NCBI RefSeq assembly: GCF_026410305.1
Contig: NZ_JAPMLQ010000002.1
Span: 434,001-498,000 of the forward strand
From: Sulfitobacter sp. F26204
GTDB taxonomy: Bacteria; Pseudomonadota; Alphaproteobacteria; Rhodobacterales; Rhodobacteraceae
Length of the DNA stretch: 64,000 nucleotides
Direction of reading: 5' to 3'
The notes beneath the pieces are model-generated. The model saw only the letters and a program-made list of their open reading frames with translations, did no database searches and was not told the DNA's origin. A program made the translations under genes and the position numbers. Positions 28,177 through 38,254 of the stretch are shown piece by piece (position 1 is the stretch's first letter; the number at the start of each line of letters is the position of its first letter).

Positions 28177-28581
28177 TCATTTCTTTTTCAACAGCCTGTC
28201 GGCTTTCTTGCGCACCAATGTACTGCGCAGGTCGTGCATCGCCAGCAACAACTGATCTGTCACCGCCTCCAATTGCGCGTCACTGGCTTTGGATTGGGCC
28301 CATTGCGTGGTCAGGTTCATATAATCCACCGCACGATAGATATCGTCTATGTCGCGATGGGCAAGCACTCGCATGCGCTCTTCCATCCAGTCCTGGATGG
28401 TGGCGCGGTCCTCTTCGGACAGGGTGCGATCGCCATGCGGCTTGATTTCGCCGTTCTTGATGTTGACCACCGCAATCTGGTCCATCTCGATCCGGCGCTG
28501 GCGGTTTTCCGTATCGACACGAAACACCGCCGCGCCATTCTCGCGCACCCGGAAGTAATATTCAGGCAGTTCTGCGGACAT
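28177..28581 (-). CDS. Hypothetical cytosolic protein
   Basis: A 134-residue protein without signal or membrane segments. The first half is beta-rich (PEYYFRVRENGAAVFRVDTE, QIAVVNIKNGEIKPHG) and the second half helical and charged, ending in a Lys-rich tail (RKKADRLLKKK). I do not recognise a named domain; it reads like a conserved Roseobacter-group protein. It lies 12 bases downstream of the aminotransferase gene on the same strand. Confidence 0.65.
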   Translation of the reverse strand: MSAELPEYYFRVRENGAAVFRVDTENRQRRIEMDQIAVVNIKNGEIKPHGDRTLSEEDRATIQDWMEERMRVLAHRDIDDIYRAVDYMNLTTQWAQSKASDAQLEAVTDQLLLAMHDLRSTLVRKKADRLLKKK

Positions 28582-28593
28582 GATCGTTCCTTA

Positions 28594-30285
<1,692 letters not shown>

Positions 30286-30293
<8 letters not shown>

Positions 30294-30552
30294 AGAACTG
30301 CGCGAACATAAGATCAAACGCCTTTACATGCGTTCGATCCGTCGCGGAATCAAGGAAATGGACCTGATCCTGAAATCCTATGCGGACAGGCATCTGGCAC
30401 AGATGGACGATGCAGCCCTCGATCTTTATGCGGTGATGTTGGATGAAAACGACCATGACCTGTATCAGTGGATCACGGGTCAGCAGACAGCGCCGGATCG
30501 TTTTGCCGCCTTGATGGCTGATATTGCTGCGGATTTTCCACCTGTGAAGTGA
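30286..30552 (+). CDS. sdhE: Succinate dehydrogenase flavinylation factor SdhE
   Basis: An 88-residue helical protein of the Sdh5/SdhE family, which helps attach FAD covalently to SdhA. It has the conserved RSIRRGIKEMDLIL (RGxxE) motif and LYAVMLDENDHDLYQWITG. The start ATG lies in the end of the XRE gene. Length is normal for the family. Cytosolic. The sdh operon itself is not in the window. Confidence 0.92.
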
Positions 30553-30635
30553 CCCCCGGTAGATCGGGAGGGTTTAACGAAATATTCTGTTTTGTTCTTC
30601 AGGTTCAGGCTCATTAGATGAGTCGGAGACCTCGC

Positions 30636-31136
30636 ATGAGCATTCAAGACACAATTGGGCAGGGCGTCCGAAACAAGGACTTCATGATCGGCTATCTCGA
30701 AGCCCTGTCATTGGTTGAACGGTTGCACCGTCTGTTGTTGGACGTGATCAAGGATGAATTCGAACGGGTCGGCGTGTTGGAAATCAACGCGGTGCAGGCG
30801 CTTTTGCTTTTTAACATTGGTGACAACGAAGTGACCGCAGGCGAATTGAAAAGCCGCGGCTATTATCAGGGAAGCAACGTCAGCTATAATCTCAAGAAAC
30901 TGGTCGAAATGGGGTATATGCACCACCAGCGTTGCGAGATCGACCGCAGGTCGGTGCGCGTGCGCCTCACGGAAAAGGGCCGAAATATCCGCGACGTGGT
31001 CTCGGACCTTTTTGCCCGCCATGCGGATGCCCTGAAAGACAAGGGTGTGCTGGGTGTTGATGGTGTCGCCGACATCACAGGCTCTCTTAAACGGATGGAA
31101 CGGTATTGGACCGATCAGATCCGGTATATTTATTAG
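30636..31136 (+). CDS. ldtR: MarR-family regulator, LdtR-like
   Basis: A 166-residue winged-helix regulator. It opens MSIQDTIGQGVRNKDFMIGY and has TAGELKSRGYYQGSNVSYNL as recognition helix and RCEIDRRSVRVRLTEKG as wing. This sequence style matches LdtR-type MarR proteins, which in Rhizobiales control an L,D-transpeptidase and osmotic tolerance. That role is inferred here, and no L,D-transpeptidase gene is nearby. ATG 30636 is preferred over 30618 because GTCGGAG lies just upstream. Confidence 0.85.
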   Translation: MSIQDTIGQGVRNKDFMIGYLEALSLVERLHRLLLDVIKDEFERVGVLEINAVQALLLFNIGDNEVTAGELKSRGYYQGSNVSYNLKKLVEMGYMHHQRCEIDRRSVRVRLTEKGRNIRDVVSDLFARHADALKDKGVLGVDGVADITGSLKRMERYWTDQIRYIY

Positions 31137-31214
31137 ACAGGCTACGAATGAACATATCTTTGAACGCGGAATGCGACCTGCACATTGGTCAGTTCTTTAT
31201 CCGGAAATGCGTCG

Positions 31215-31925
31215 TCAAAGTCGTGAAAGCACCAATCCGTCCAATTCCCGGATCAGTTTTTCCGTCATGGCGCGGCTATAATCGTTAAACCCCATGGCAG
31301 TCTGCACAAATGCATCGGGCCCCAAAATCACCTCGGCCTGAAAATATGCCGACAATTCGGCAATTTCGGCCTGACGTATATCTCCGAGTTGGGGATCATC
31401 GACGCCAATCACCAGTGCATTTATCGTGAGGCCACTTTTCGCAAGGCGTTGACCAATGTCACGCGGACGCGGCCCGAGGTTGGATTTACCGTCACCTGAC
31501 AGATCCAATGTCCGTTTCCAACAGTCCGTCTGACTGCGCAGGTGACGTGCCCCTTCGTTCATCGCGACGCCCAGGGCAGTGCCGGGACTGGCATCACGCC
31601 GTGTTGTCGCACGCAGGGTGGCAATGATCCGGTCAAGGGCTGCAGGGTCATCAATGGTTGTCCAGGGAAGGACAATCATTTGATCGGCGACACCGGACCA
31701 TTCATAGACCATCATGCGTAGGGGGGCGTCAGGCATTGCCAGTATCTTTTTGCGTACTTCAGGGTGATCAAGTGCTGTCGCAAGACCAGCCATCTGCAAC
31801 CGGTATTCGCGGGCGTCGACTGAGCCGGAGACATCCAGCCCCAGTGCCAGCGCCTGACGGCAGGCCGCCTCTGCCGCTGCGCATGGCATGGCCAAAATCG
31901 CGGCGATGGCAACAGCCCGGATCAT
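31215..31925 (-). CDS. Secreted DUF1194 von Willebrand A-like protein, copy 2
   Basis: A 236-residue protein with an N-terminal signal peptide (AVAIAAILAMPCAAAEA) and a vWA fold. The MIDAS metal site DxSxS is present as DVSGSVD near residue 30, and the later Asp is in TLDLSGDGKSN. It is clearly a paralogue of the gene immediately upstream (31922-32668); the two share WSG, LDW/LPWTTID and LVI/LVV segments. Function unknown: DUF1194 proteins are exported and have no assigned partner. The start overlaps the upstream stop as ATGA. Confidence 0.85.
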   Translation of the reverse strand: MIRAVAIAAILAMPCAAAEAACRQALALGLDVSGSVDAREYRLQMAGLATALDHPEVRKKILAMPDAPLRMMVYEWSGVADQMIVLPWTTIDDPAALDRIIATLRATTRRDASPGTALGVAMNEGARHLRSQTDCWKRTLDLSGDGKSNLGPRPRDIGQRLAKSGLTINALVIGVDDPQLGDIRQAEIAELSAYFQAEVILGPDAFVQTAMGFNDYSRAMTEKLIRELDGLVLSRL

Positions 31926-32668
31926 CCTTGCGATCCCTGCCGCGCCTCGAATTGCCCGATCATCGCCGGCGACAGCTCGCGTTCCAGCTTGCGCCGCATG
32001 GCCCGTTCATAATCAGCAAAACCATTGGCTATCTCAATAAATGCCCCCGGCCCATGCAAAACTTCGGCGTGATAAAAAGGGATCAAGCCCAGTTCCCCTT
32101 CGAAATCAGCGGCGTTCACCACCAAACCATTCACGGTCACACCCTCAAAAGGAAAGGCGCGGTAGGCCTGTTGCGGACCAAATCCTTCGTTGTTCTGCCC
32201 GTCCCCTGCCATATCCAGTGTTTGTCTGGTGCATTGCGGGGCTCTTTCAAACATCCGTGCACCATAGCCGAGCGCATATCCCATGGCGGTCGGATAATCG
32301 GCATGCTTGCGGGTTGATCCGGCAATCGTTTCGGCCGCCACAACCAAGGCGCGGCGGCTGTCAATCGTGGTCCAGTCCAGCAAAACATCCTGCTGATAGC
32401 GGCCCGACCATTCATAAACCGCCAGCGCAACCGGTTGATCAGTTGCGAAAAATGCTGCGACAACTTCGGGGGCGGTAAGCGCCGCAACGACACCGCCACG
32501 CTGCAGCGTATCCTCCTCCGGATCAACCGAACTGGACACATCCAGAGCCAGTAACAGCGCCAGCCGACAGTCGGCATCAGCAATGCCGGGCAGGGCAATG
32601 AACATTGCAAAAAGCGCCGCCCCAGAGAGCGCCCGCTCCCTGCTTCTATCGCGCCAGATCATTTTCAT
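31922..32668 (-). CDS. Secreted DUF1194 von Willebrand A-like protein, copy 1
   Basis: A 248-residue exported protein of the same family as the next gene, with a signal region (SGAALFAMFIALPGIADA) and a MIDAS site DVSSSVD. ATG 32668 starts MKMIWRDRSRER, a basic n-region, and is preferred over an in-frame start at 32875 that would cross the intergenic gap. The tandem copies differ widely in sequence, so the duplication is old. The pair is convergent with the LdtR-like gene. Confidence 0.85.
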   Translation of the reverse strand: MKMIWRDRSRERALSGAALFAMFIALPGIADADCRLALLLALDVSSSVDPEEDTLQRGGVVAALTAPEVVAAFFATDQPVALAVYEWSGRYQQDVLLDWTTIDSRRALVVAAETIAGSTRKHADYPTAMGYALGYGARMFERAPQCTRQTLDMAGDGQNNEGFGPQQAYRAFPFEGVTVNGLVVNAADFEGELGLIPFYHAEVLHGPGAFIEIANGFADYERAMRRKLERELSPAMIGQFEARQGSQG

Positions 32669-32756
32669 GCCGCCTCCCGCCTGCTCAGGGCCGCCAGAAG
32701 CTTCCCGCTTCAATCCCGGACAATGGCACCGGCGCTGCGCCTGCAATGGCACGTTT

Positions 32757-33191
32757 TTACCAATGTCCGATGTTCTCCATACTGGCCCATGGTTCTGCCA
32801 CCTCAAGTGGATCCCCCTCCTGCAACAGTTCGACAGAAATGTTGTCTGGGCTGCGCACAAAGGCCATGCGCCCATCGCGGGGCGGGCGGTTCATCACAAC
32901 ACCGTTGTCCATAAGATGCTGGCATGTCTTGTAAATATTTTCGACCGAATAGGCCAGATGGCCAAAGTGGCGACTGTCCGAAGGCAGGTCGTCATCACCG
33001 TCCCAGTTGTAGGTCAGTTCAATATCGGCATGGCCACCTTCCATCCCGGGGGGGCAAAGAAAAACCAGGGTGAAGCGTCCGCCGTCATGGTCAATGCGCC
33101 GCCGTTCGATCAGGCCCAAGAGTTTGTAAAAGGCGATCGAAGCATCAAGGTCTTTGACGCGCACCATCGTGTGCAGAAATTTTATTGGCAT
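32757..33191 (-). CDS. gloA: Lactoylglutathione lyase (glyoxalase I)
   Basis: A 144-residue VOC metalloenzyme that converts the methylglyoxal-glutathione hemithioacetal to lactoylglutathione. Candidate metal ligands are in the expected places: His7 (FLHTMVRV), Glu in DIELTYNW, His in HFGHLAYSV and Glu in ISVELLQEG. Length and the LTYNWD segment are typical of GloA. A separate hydrolase for the product is not adjacent. It lies 88 bases upstream of the DUF1194 pair but with no functional tie visible. Confidence 0.9.
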   Translation of the reverse strand: MPIKFLHTMVRVKDLDASIAFYKLLGLIERRRIDHDGGRFTLVFLCPPGMEGGHADIELTYNWDGDDDLPSDSRHFGHLAYSVENIYKTCQHLMDNGVVMNRPPRDGRMAFVRSPDNISVELLQEGDPLEVAEPWASMENIGHW

Positions 33192-33270
33192 CGGGGTACT
33201 CCTAAGATCCGGTTACCCATGATCCTAGCATAGCCATCTGTCGTGGCCAGTGGCTCGCAACAAGTTGACC

Positions 33271-34653
33271 CTAGAAGGCTGATTTGATTCCGATGTTCAG
33301 GCCAACACGGTTTACATCATACAGCCCGATATTGCTGTCGGTACGCGACGCGGACAGTGTCAGCGATGGATTGAACCCGTAATAGTCGATGTCTGTGAAG
33401 GTGGCGGTTACATCTGCAAATATCCGACGGTCCTGCCGACCGTCGCGGGAATCGCGCGATACGTCATAATCGCGCCAGCTTGCGCCCAGACCGAATTGTA
33501 CCGCTGCCCCCATGACCGGTTTCTTCAACGAAAAACCAGTGCGCAAAAGCACCTCTGTATATTCAATGGTCGCGTCATCCGATTGTGTTGCGGTCAGGTA
33601 AAGCCCCGCAAAGCCACTGTTCCCTGATGCAAACCCATGGGTGACGCTGCTGGATAGACCAAATAGGTCGCGATCCGGCGTGCTTTGGCCCCATTGGCGT
33701 TCTACTTCCACACCGAACCGCATTTTCTGTCGGGCACCGGTCGCGAGGGTCTGTTGCGCCTGTCCGCGCAGGAAACTGGCATATCTCGCCCCACCATACC
33801 AGGTTTGACCCGCTTCGACATCAGCCGCAAACTCACCTTTGCGCGCCATGTTGAAGGTGCGAAACCCGTATCCCAAAGAGGCTGCCCCAAAGGCAAAGTC
33901 CGACCCCGAAATAGCGGAAGAACCCAGATCATCAGTGATGGCAAAGGTCCGATAGGAAAGGGCGAATTTTACATCATGGGCAGTATCCGGAGTCTGGTGA
34001 AACCGGTAGCGCGTGCGCAGCGCACCGCCAACTTCAAGCCCGGCAATTGCTTGCGCTTCATCATTTAGTGAGAATTCAATCGACTCGCCGAACAGAAGTT
34101 CCGAAATAGCATAGTTCAACCGAGACCGATCTCGCGCCGATCCGTTGTTGATGTTGGAGTTGGGTGCAAAGGTAAATGTAACGTCGGTCTGCCAGGGATT
34201 CTGCTGTTTGACATATCTGAAATCGCGTTCAGCACGCGCGCGCAAAGCATCATTGGGAGCATGCTGCGCGGCGCGACGCAGCCACAGTTGCGCCCGTGTG
34301 CGTTTGCCTTCGGAAGATAAAACCTGTGCTGTGATCAGTGCTGCGGAATATCGTTGCGCATCGGTGTTGGACAGATCCCAGGCTTTGCGTGCCGCTGCGC
34401 GGGCAGGGGGCATATCCCCCAGATCCCGCGCGGCGCGGGCAAGTATCAGATAGGCATTCCGGTCCTCGCCGTCCCTTGTCAGCAAAGCTTCGGCAAAGCG
34501 CCGTGCGGTCTGTGCATCACCACCGCCCAAAGCGACCATAGCCGCCTGACGCAGTTCATCAGCAGTCAGGGCAGTCTGGGCCTGTACCGCGAAGGTGCAG
34601 CAGCAGACCGACACTGCAGCACCGGCAATCAGTCGCCTGAGGGCAGGGTGCAT
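33271..34653 (-). CDS. Slam-like outer-membrane lipoprotein translocator (DUF560)
   Basis: A 460-residue exported protein. It has a signal peptide, then a TPR-like helical domain (about residues 28-150: LLTRDGEDRNAYLILARAAR) and a C-terminal beta barrel of about 300 residues ending in a terminal Phe (NIGIKSAF), the usual outer-membrane barrel signal. This is the layout of surface lipoprotein assembly modifiers, which carry lipoproteins to the cell surface. Its start overlaps the stop of the lipoprotein gene upstream by one base, which suggests a client pair. Confidence 0.85.
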   Translation of the reverse strand: MHPALRRLIAGAAVSVCCCTFAVQAQTALTADELRQAAMVALGGGDAQTARRFAEALLTRDGEDRNAYLILARAARDLGDMPPARAAARKAWDLSNTDAQRYSAALITAQVLSSEGKRTRAQLWLRRAAQHAPNDALRARAERDFRYVKQQNPWQTDVTFTFAPNSNINNGSARDRSRLNYAISELLFGESIEFSLNDEAQAIAGLEVGGALRTRYRFHQTPDTAHDVKFALSYRTFAITDDLGSSAISGSDFAFGAASLGYGFRTFNMARKGEFAADVEAGQTWYGGARYASFLRGQAQQTLATGARQKMRFGVEVERQWGQSTPDRDLFGLSSSVTHGFASGNSGFAGLYLTATQSDDATIEYTEVLLRTGFSLKKPVMGAAVQFGLGASWRDYDVSRDSRDGRQDRRIFADVTATFTDIDYYGFNPSLTLSASRTDSNIGLYDVNRVGLNIGIKSAF

Positions 34654-35705
34654 TACTCACGCGCTTCGCGATAGATCGTAAAGCCGGTGGTGTCGCGCAC
34701 CCCATCGGGCGAGGCGGGGTCAATCCCGGTTTCAGCTACAATCACGCCAACAAGCTCTTCGCCATTGTCACCGGCAAGCACACCGTAGTATTTGCCTTCT
34801 TCGTAGTTCACCGCTTGCCCCGCAAGGCTGCCAAAGGTCGAGAAGACTTCACCCGTCAGCTCACCATTTGCGTCAAGCGAATCCTGCGTGATGAAGAAAC
34901 GGATGGTGGGCAACCGCCCGCCAAGATCGGCGTTGTTTGCTTCACCGATCCGCTCCGCAATATCACCGGTGATCTCGTTCCCGCTCAGATCAAAAACCCG
35001 CCGGTCAAAGACAAATCCGTCAACGGCACCTTCATAGCGGCCGGTTTCGGCATTGAAATCGTCAAAATCAATCACGATCTGTACGCTGGATGTCGTATAT
35101 TCCAGCAATCCGGTGCTGTTGTAGTCGCGCAGACCCGCCCCCTTGCCATTGTAAAGCCCCTGGCCAGAGGTCGGCATCTGAACCGATCCGTTGCGCTGGT
35201 AAACAAAACCACCGAAACCATATTGGACATAGGCACCTGTGCGCACAATCGCGAATTCGGTATTGCCTGTCCGGCTCACGCCATAGATGGCGCGATGGGT
35301 GAACTGGTTGATCGGTGCGGCGGTCTGCGTGTCAGGATATTGGTCGACCGCTTCATAAACCGCATAGTCCCCCAGACTGCCGACAGCGACGCCGCGCACA
35401 TATGGCGTGTCGTCGCTGCCATCAAAGGGCAGGTTGTCGACATAGAATGTATCGTTTTCCGCGATATAGCGAATGCCCTCGGCAAACCCGTCACCGGAGT
35501 CACCGTCCTTCGGCTCCTTGCGAAAGATCGAGTCATTCGGCTTTGGAGAAACGGTGCCCGGTGGCACCACGCGGTCGCTTACGATCCCGCCATCGCCGCC
35601 GTCTGAACCGGAATCCGGATCGGTTGCATCTTGGCCAAAGGGCGCTTCGCCACCACACCCGACAAGAAACGTGCAAAGCATCAGCCCCGCGATATTGATT
35701 TTCAT
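34653..35705 (-). CDS. Probable Slam client: TbpB-like surface lipoprotein
   Basis: A 350-residue lipoprotein with the lipobox LVGC (Cys17), then an acidic Gly/Asp/Ser linker (DSGSDGGDGG) and a beta-rich body. Near the C-terminus the segment GKYYGVLAGDNGEELVGVIV resembles the G-x-Y/F-G-x-x-A-E-x-x-G barrel repeat of transferrin-binding protein B-like lipoproteins. No ligand can be assigned. The next gene encodes the Slam-like translocator, as expected if this protein is displayed at the surface. A TTGACA (complement of 35761-35766) may be its -35 box; no good -10 is visible. Confidence 0.8.
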   Translation of the reverse strand: MKINIAGLMLCTFLVGCGGEAPFGQDATDPDSGSDGGDGGIVSDRVVPPGTVSPKPNDSIFRKEPKDGDSGDGFAEGIRYIAENDTFYVDNLPFDGSDDTPYVRGVAVGSLGDYAVYEAVDQYPDTQTAAPINQFTHRAIYGVSRTGNTEFAIVRTGAYVQYGFGGFVYQRNGSVQMPTSGQGLYNGKGAGLRDYNSTGLLEYTTSSVQIVIDFDDFNAETGRYEGAVDGFVFDRRVFDLSGNEITGDIAERIGEANNADLGGRLPTIRFFITQDSLDANGELTGEVFSTFGSLAGQAVNYEEGKYYGVLAGDNGEELVGVIVAETGIDPASPDGVRDTTGFTIYREARE

Positions 35706-35901
35706 GTATCCCAGCCTACCCAGAAGAATTCGTTGGACAATCCCAAGAACCGGTCCTCCTTGTCAACGGTGCGGCAGGCATTAAAGCCAAAATAGTTGAT
35801 TTAGGGTTCTCTCGACACAATACCTCATATCGCTGTTCCTGCTTTGCCTGCGCCCAGATATAGTAGCCGACGAATCTTAGCCGCTTTCCAAGGACGCCCC
35901 A

Positions 35902-36807
35902 ATGCCCCTCAGCCTCGAACAACAAGCCGAAATCGACGAACTGCGCTTGCACACCATGCCAACCCTGCGTGCCACCGTACCGGGGATGGAGGCGCATCTT
36001 TACAAGGCCTATGATGTGCTCGATCACGGTTTCATCCGCGTCATCGACTATATGGGCGACGATTCTGCCATCTGTCAGGCGGCCCGCGTATCTTACGGCA
36101 AGGGCACCAAATCGGTGCAGAACGACGAGGGGCTGATCCGTTACCTCATGCGGCACTGGCATTCGACCCCCTTCGAGATGTGCGAGATCAAGCTGCACGT
36201 CAAACTGCCGGTCTTTGTCGCGCGCCAGTGGATTCGCCACCGCACTGCCAACGTCAACGAATACTCTGCCCGCTATTCGATCCTTGACCGCGAATTCTAC
36301 ATCCCCGCGCCGGAACATATCAACGCGCAATCCGTCGTGAACAATCAGGGCAGGGGCGGCGTGCTGGAGGGCGAGGAAGCGGCGAGAGTTCTGGAAATCC
36401 TGAAGTCAGACTCGACGCGGGCCTATGATAATTACGAATCCATGATCTCGCAGGACGGGCAAGACGGCCTTGCCCGCGAACTCGCCCGCATGAACCTGCC
36501 TGCGAACATCTATACCCAATGGTATTGGAAAGTGGACCTCCATAACCTGTTTCATTTTCTGCGCCTGCGGGCAGATAAACACGCACAATATGAAATAAGG
36601 GTTTACGCCGACGCGATCTGCAAGGTCGTCGCCGACTGGGTGCCCGCGGCCTATGGCGCGTTTGAGGACTACCGCCTGGGCGGTGCCACGATGTCCGGCA
36701 AGGCTTTGGATTGTGTCCGCCGGATGTTGAAGGGTGAGGAGGTGACGCAGGAGACGTCTGGGATGAGCAAGGGGGAATGGCGGGAGTTTATGGGTGTGAT
36801 TGGGTGA
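35902..36807 (+). CDS. thyX: FAD-dependent thymidylate synthase
   Basis: A 301-residue flavoenzyme that makes dTMP from dUMP using methylene-tetrahydrofolate and NADPH. The signature [14 protein letters not shown] starts at residue 112 and includes the RHRT and ExSxRY parts. No thyA is in the window, so this is a candidate for the only route. The gene ends within a GTGA overlap with the FRG gene. Its GC-rich codon use contrasts with that AT-rich follower. Confidence 0.95.
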   Translation: MPLSLEQQAEIDELRLHTMPTLRATVPGMEAHLYKAYDVLDHGFIRVIDYMGDDSAICQAARVSYGKGTKSVQNDEGLIRYLMRHWHSTPFEMCEIKLHVKLPVFVARQWIRHRTANVNEYSARYSILDREFYIPAPEHINAQSVVNNQGRGGVLEGEEAARVLEILKSDSTRAYDNYESMISQDGQDGLARELARMNLPANIYTQWYWKVDLHNLFHFLRLRADKHAQYEIRVYADAICKVVADWVPAAYGAFEDYRLGGATMSGKALDCVRRMLKGEEVTQETSGMSKGEWREFMGVIG

Positions 36808-37916
36808 AGGCGGGCCAATGGATAGGTACTGTTCAGGCGCAGGTATCGGGGCGAATTGTACTGAATTTAGACAGTGTCCCAAAAGGTCAGTTATACGGTT
36901 TCTTGTATTATTACCCAGAGGGCTTGCCTATCGGGGCATCGATTCAGATTGATGAATCTGAAACATTCGATGGAAGAGAAACTACCTACCAAGTTGCGTA
37001 TTTTGATCCGTTGATTGGTGCTATCATAGATCAGCGGCAAGTAGACCTCGCTGCGAAGTTTCCTGGATTCTCCTTTCCTGATGAGATCAGAATCGCCTTT
37101 TCTGATCCCCAATTGGACGAGAACTCTCTTAGACTAAATGTGACATTTGTAGATGGAACGTTTGTCAAAGTAGACCTTGAAAAATCCGAGCCTCCGGAAT
37201 TTTCAGATATGGAAGCAGAAAATATAAGCTGGACTGACTTCAAGAGCGTGGTCACCGCCTACGAACCGTACCAATACTTGTTTCGCGGCCAAGCCCTACC
37301 TTGGTCTTTGCAGTCCTCGTTTCACAGAACGAACAGAAGCTGCTTACATCGCTTCCTTGGATATGACCTACAAGAAATCCATCGCGCTGTCACTTCCCAC
37401 ACCAACCATATTTTTAATCTGGATCGTGCAGATGAACTCGGAGCAATTACTGCGCTTGCTCAACATCATGGATATCCAACACCATTAATTGATTGGAGTT
37501 GGTCTCCGTATGTGGCCGCGTGGTTTGCTTTCGAGAAACAGTTTCGGCCAGAGGCTGAAGCTAATCGGCCAGTTAGAATATTGGCACTTGATCAAACAGC
37601 ACTTGAAAAATTCAGGTCATCATTCTTTCTGACCTATTCGATCCAGCACATATCCAAACTAGAATCGTTGGCAATCGAGAACCCCCGGATGGCTCCGCAG
37701 CAAGGTATCTTGACGTTGACTAATGTGCGAGATGTAGAACGTCACATCTTTTGGCTGGAAAAATCCTCTGGGATCAAGTTGCTCAGAGCATTTGATATTC
37801 CATATTTTGAGAGAGAAAATGCTTTGAGAGAACTCCGACTTATGGGGATAACTTATGGGACTCTGTTTCCGGGAATTGATAGTTCTTGTGCGGAGTTAAG
37901 AAGTAGGAATTTTTGA
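36804..37916 (+). CDS. FRG-domain protein with N-terminal beta-rich domain
   Basis: A 370-residue protein. Residues about 1-130 are beta-rich and of unknown type. Residues about 145-340 form an FRG domain, starting with the eponymous [14 protein letters not shown] (Phe160-Arg-Gly) and including [19 protein letters not shown] and [11 protein letters not shown] domains are of unknown function and often occur in phage-related or defence contexts; some are compared to ADP-ribosyltransferases. GTG 36804 is preferred because it overlaps the thyX stop as GTGA; an ATG at 36777 is also in frame. The gene is visibly AT-rich, suggesting acquisition. Confidence 0.82.
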   Translation: MKAGQWIGTVQAQVSGRIVLNLDSVPKGQLYGFLYYYPEGLPIGASIQIDESETFDGRETTYQVAYFDPLIGAIIDQRQVDLAAKFPGFSFPDEIRIAFSDPQLDENSLRLNVTFVDGTFVKVDLEKSEPPEFSDMEAENISWTDFKSVVTAYEPYQYLFRGQALPWSLQSSFHRTNRSCLHRFLGYDLQEIHRAVTSHTNHIFNLDRADELGAITALAQHHGYPTPLIDWSWSPYVAAWFAFEKQFRPEAEANRPVRILALDQTALEKFRSSFFLTYSIQHISKLESLAIENPRMAPQQGILTLTNVRDVERHIFWLEKSSGIKLLRAFDIPYFERENALRELRLMGITYGTLFPGIDSSCAELRSRNF

Positions 37917-38184
37917 TAGTTCGCTTGACCAAAATTAGATTGGATTAAGCCCATATTTATCGAGACCTGTTGCCTTGATAATAGTTGATGAGATGCCCAC
38001 CTGCCTCTCAAACACGTCCGGCACCGCCGGACAGCGCCCGGACCTCCCCCATGGGGAGGGCGCTTCGCACCCACCCCGAGGTCCAAGCGCTGCCCTTTGC
38101 TGCAAAGCCACGCCCAGCCAAACACCACATCTAGTAGGTCAAAATCGCCCCCAAGCCAAAAACCACCAAAAACGCGCATGCACC
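37917..38184. other. Non-coding gap with nested hairpins after the FRG gene
   Basis: No convincing gene is visible. The sequence is AT-rich up to about 37990 and becomes strongly GC-rich after. Perfect hairpins are GTCCGGC-ACC-GCCGGAC (38016-38032) and CCTCCCC-CAT-GGGGAGG (38043-38059), the second inside a weaker AGCGCC/GGCGCT outer pair (38033-38064). The first could terminate thyX-FRG transcription but no T-run follows. The composition switch near 37990 may be the right edge of the AT-rich insert. Confidence 0.6.
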
Positions 38185-38217
38185 GGGGGGTGTACGGGGG
38201 GTGCACAGGGGGTGTAC
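38185..38217. repeat. Three 11-bp tandem repeats upstream of the P450 gene
   Basis: GGGGGGTGTAC (38185-38195), GGGGGGTGCAC (38196-38206) and AGGGGGTGTAC (38207-38217) follow each other without spacing. An 11-bp period is close to one helical turn, so all copies face the same side of the DNA. That is how multi-site operators are often arranged. It lies 37-70 bases before the P450 start codon. Confidence 0.75.
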
Positions 38218-38230
38218 GCTAGACACCCCC
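38208..38230 (+). promoter_or_regulatory. Hairpin in the P450 leader
   Basis: GGGGGTGT (38208-38215) pairs perfectly with ACACCCCC (38223-38230) around a 7-base loop. It uses the third tandem repeat as its left arm and ends 24 bases before the start codon. No Shine-Dalgarno sequence is visible between it and ATG 38255. It may affect translation or be part of a protein-binding site; it lacks a T-run and so is not a clear terminator. Confidence 0.55.
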
Positions 38231-38254
38231 CTCTAAAACCCCCAAACTCACTGC

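Noticed and set aside
30590-30620. GTTC pair upstream of the LdtR-like gene as a LexA box
   Set aside because: Spacing between the two GTTC is 5, not the 7 expected for alphaproteobacterial LexA sites.
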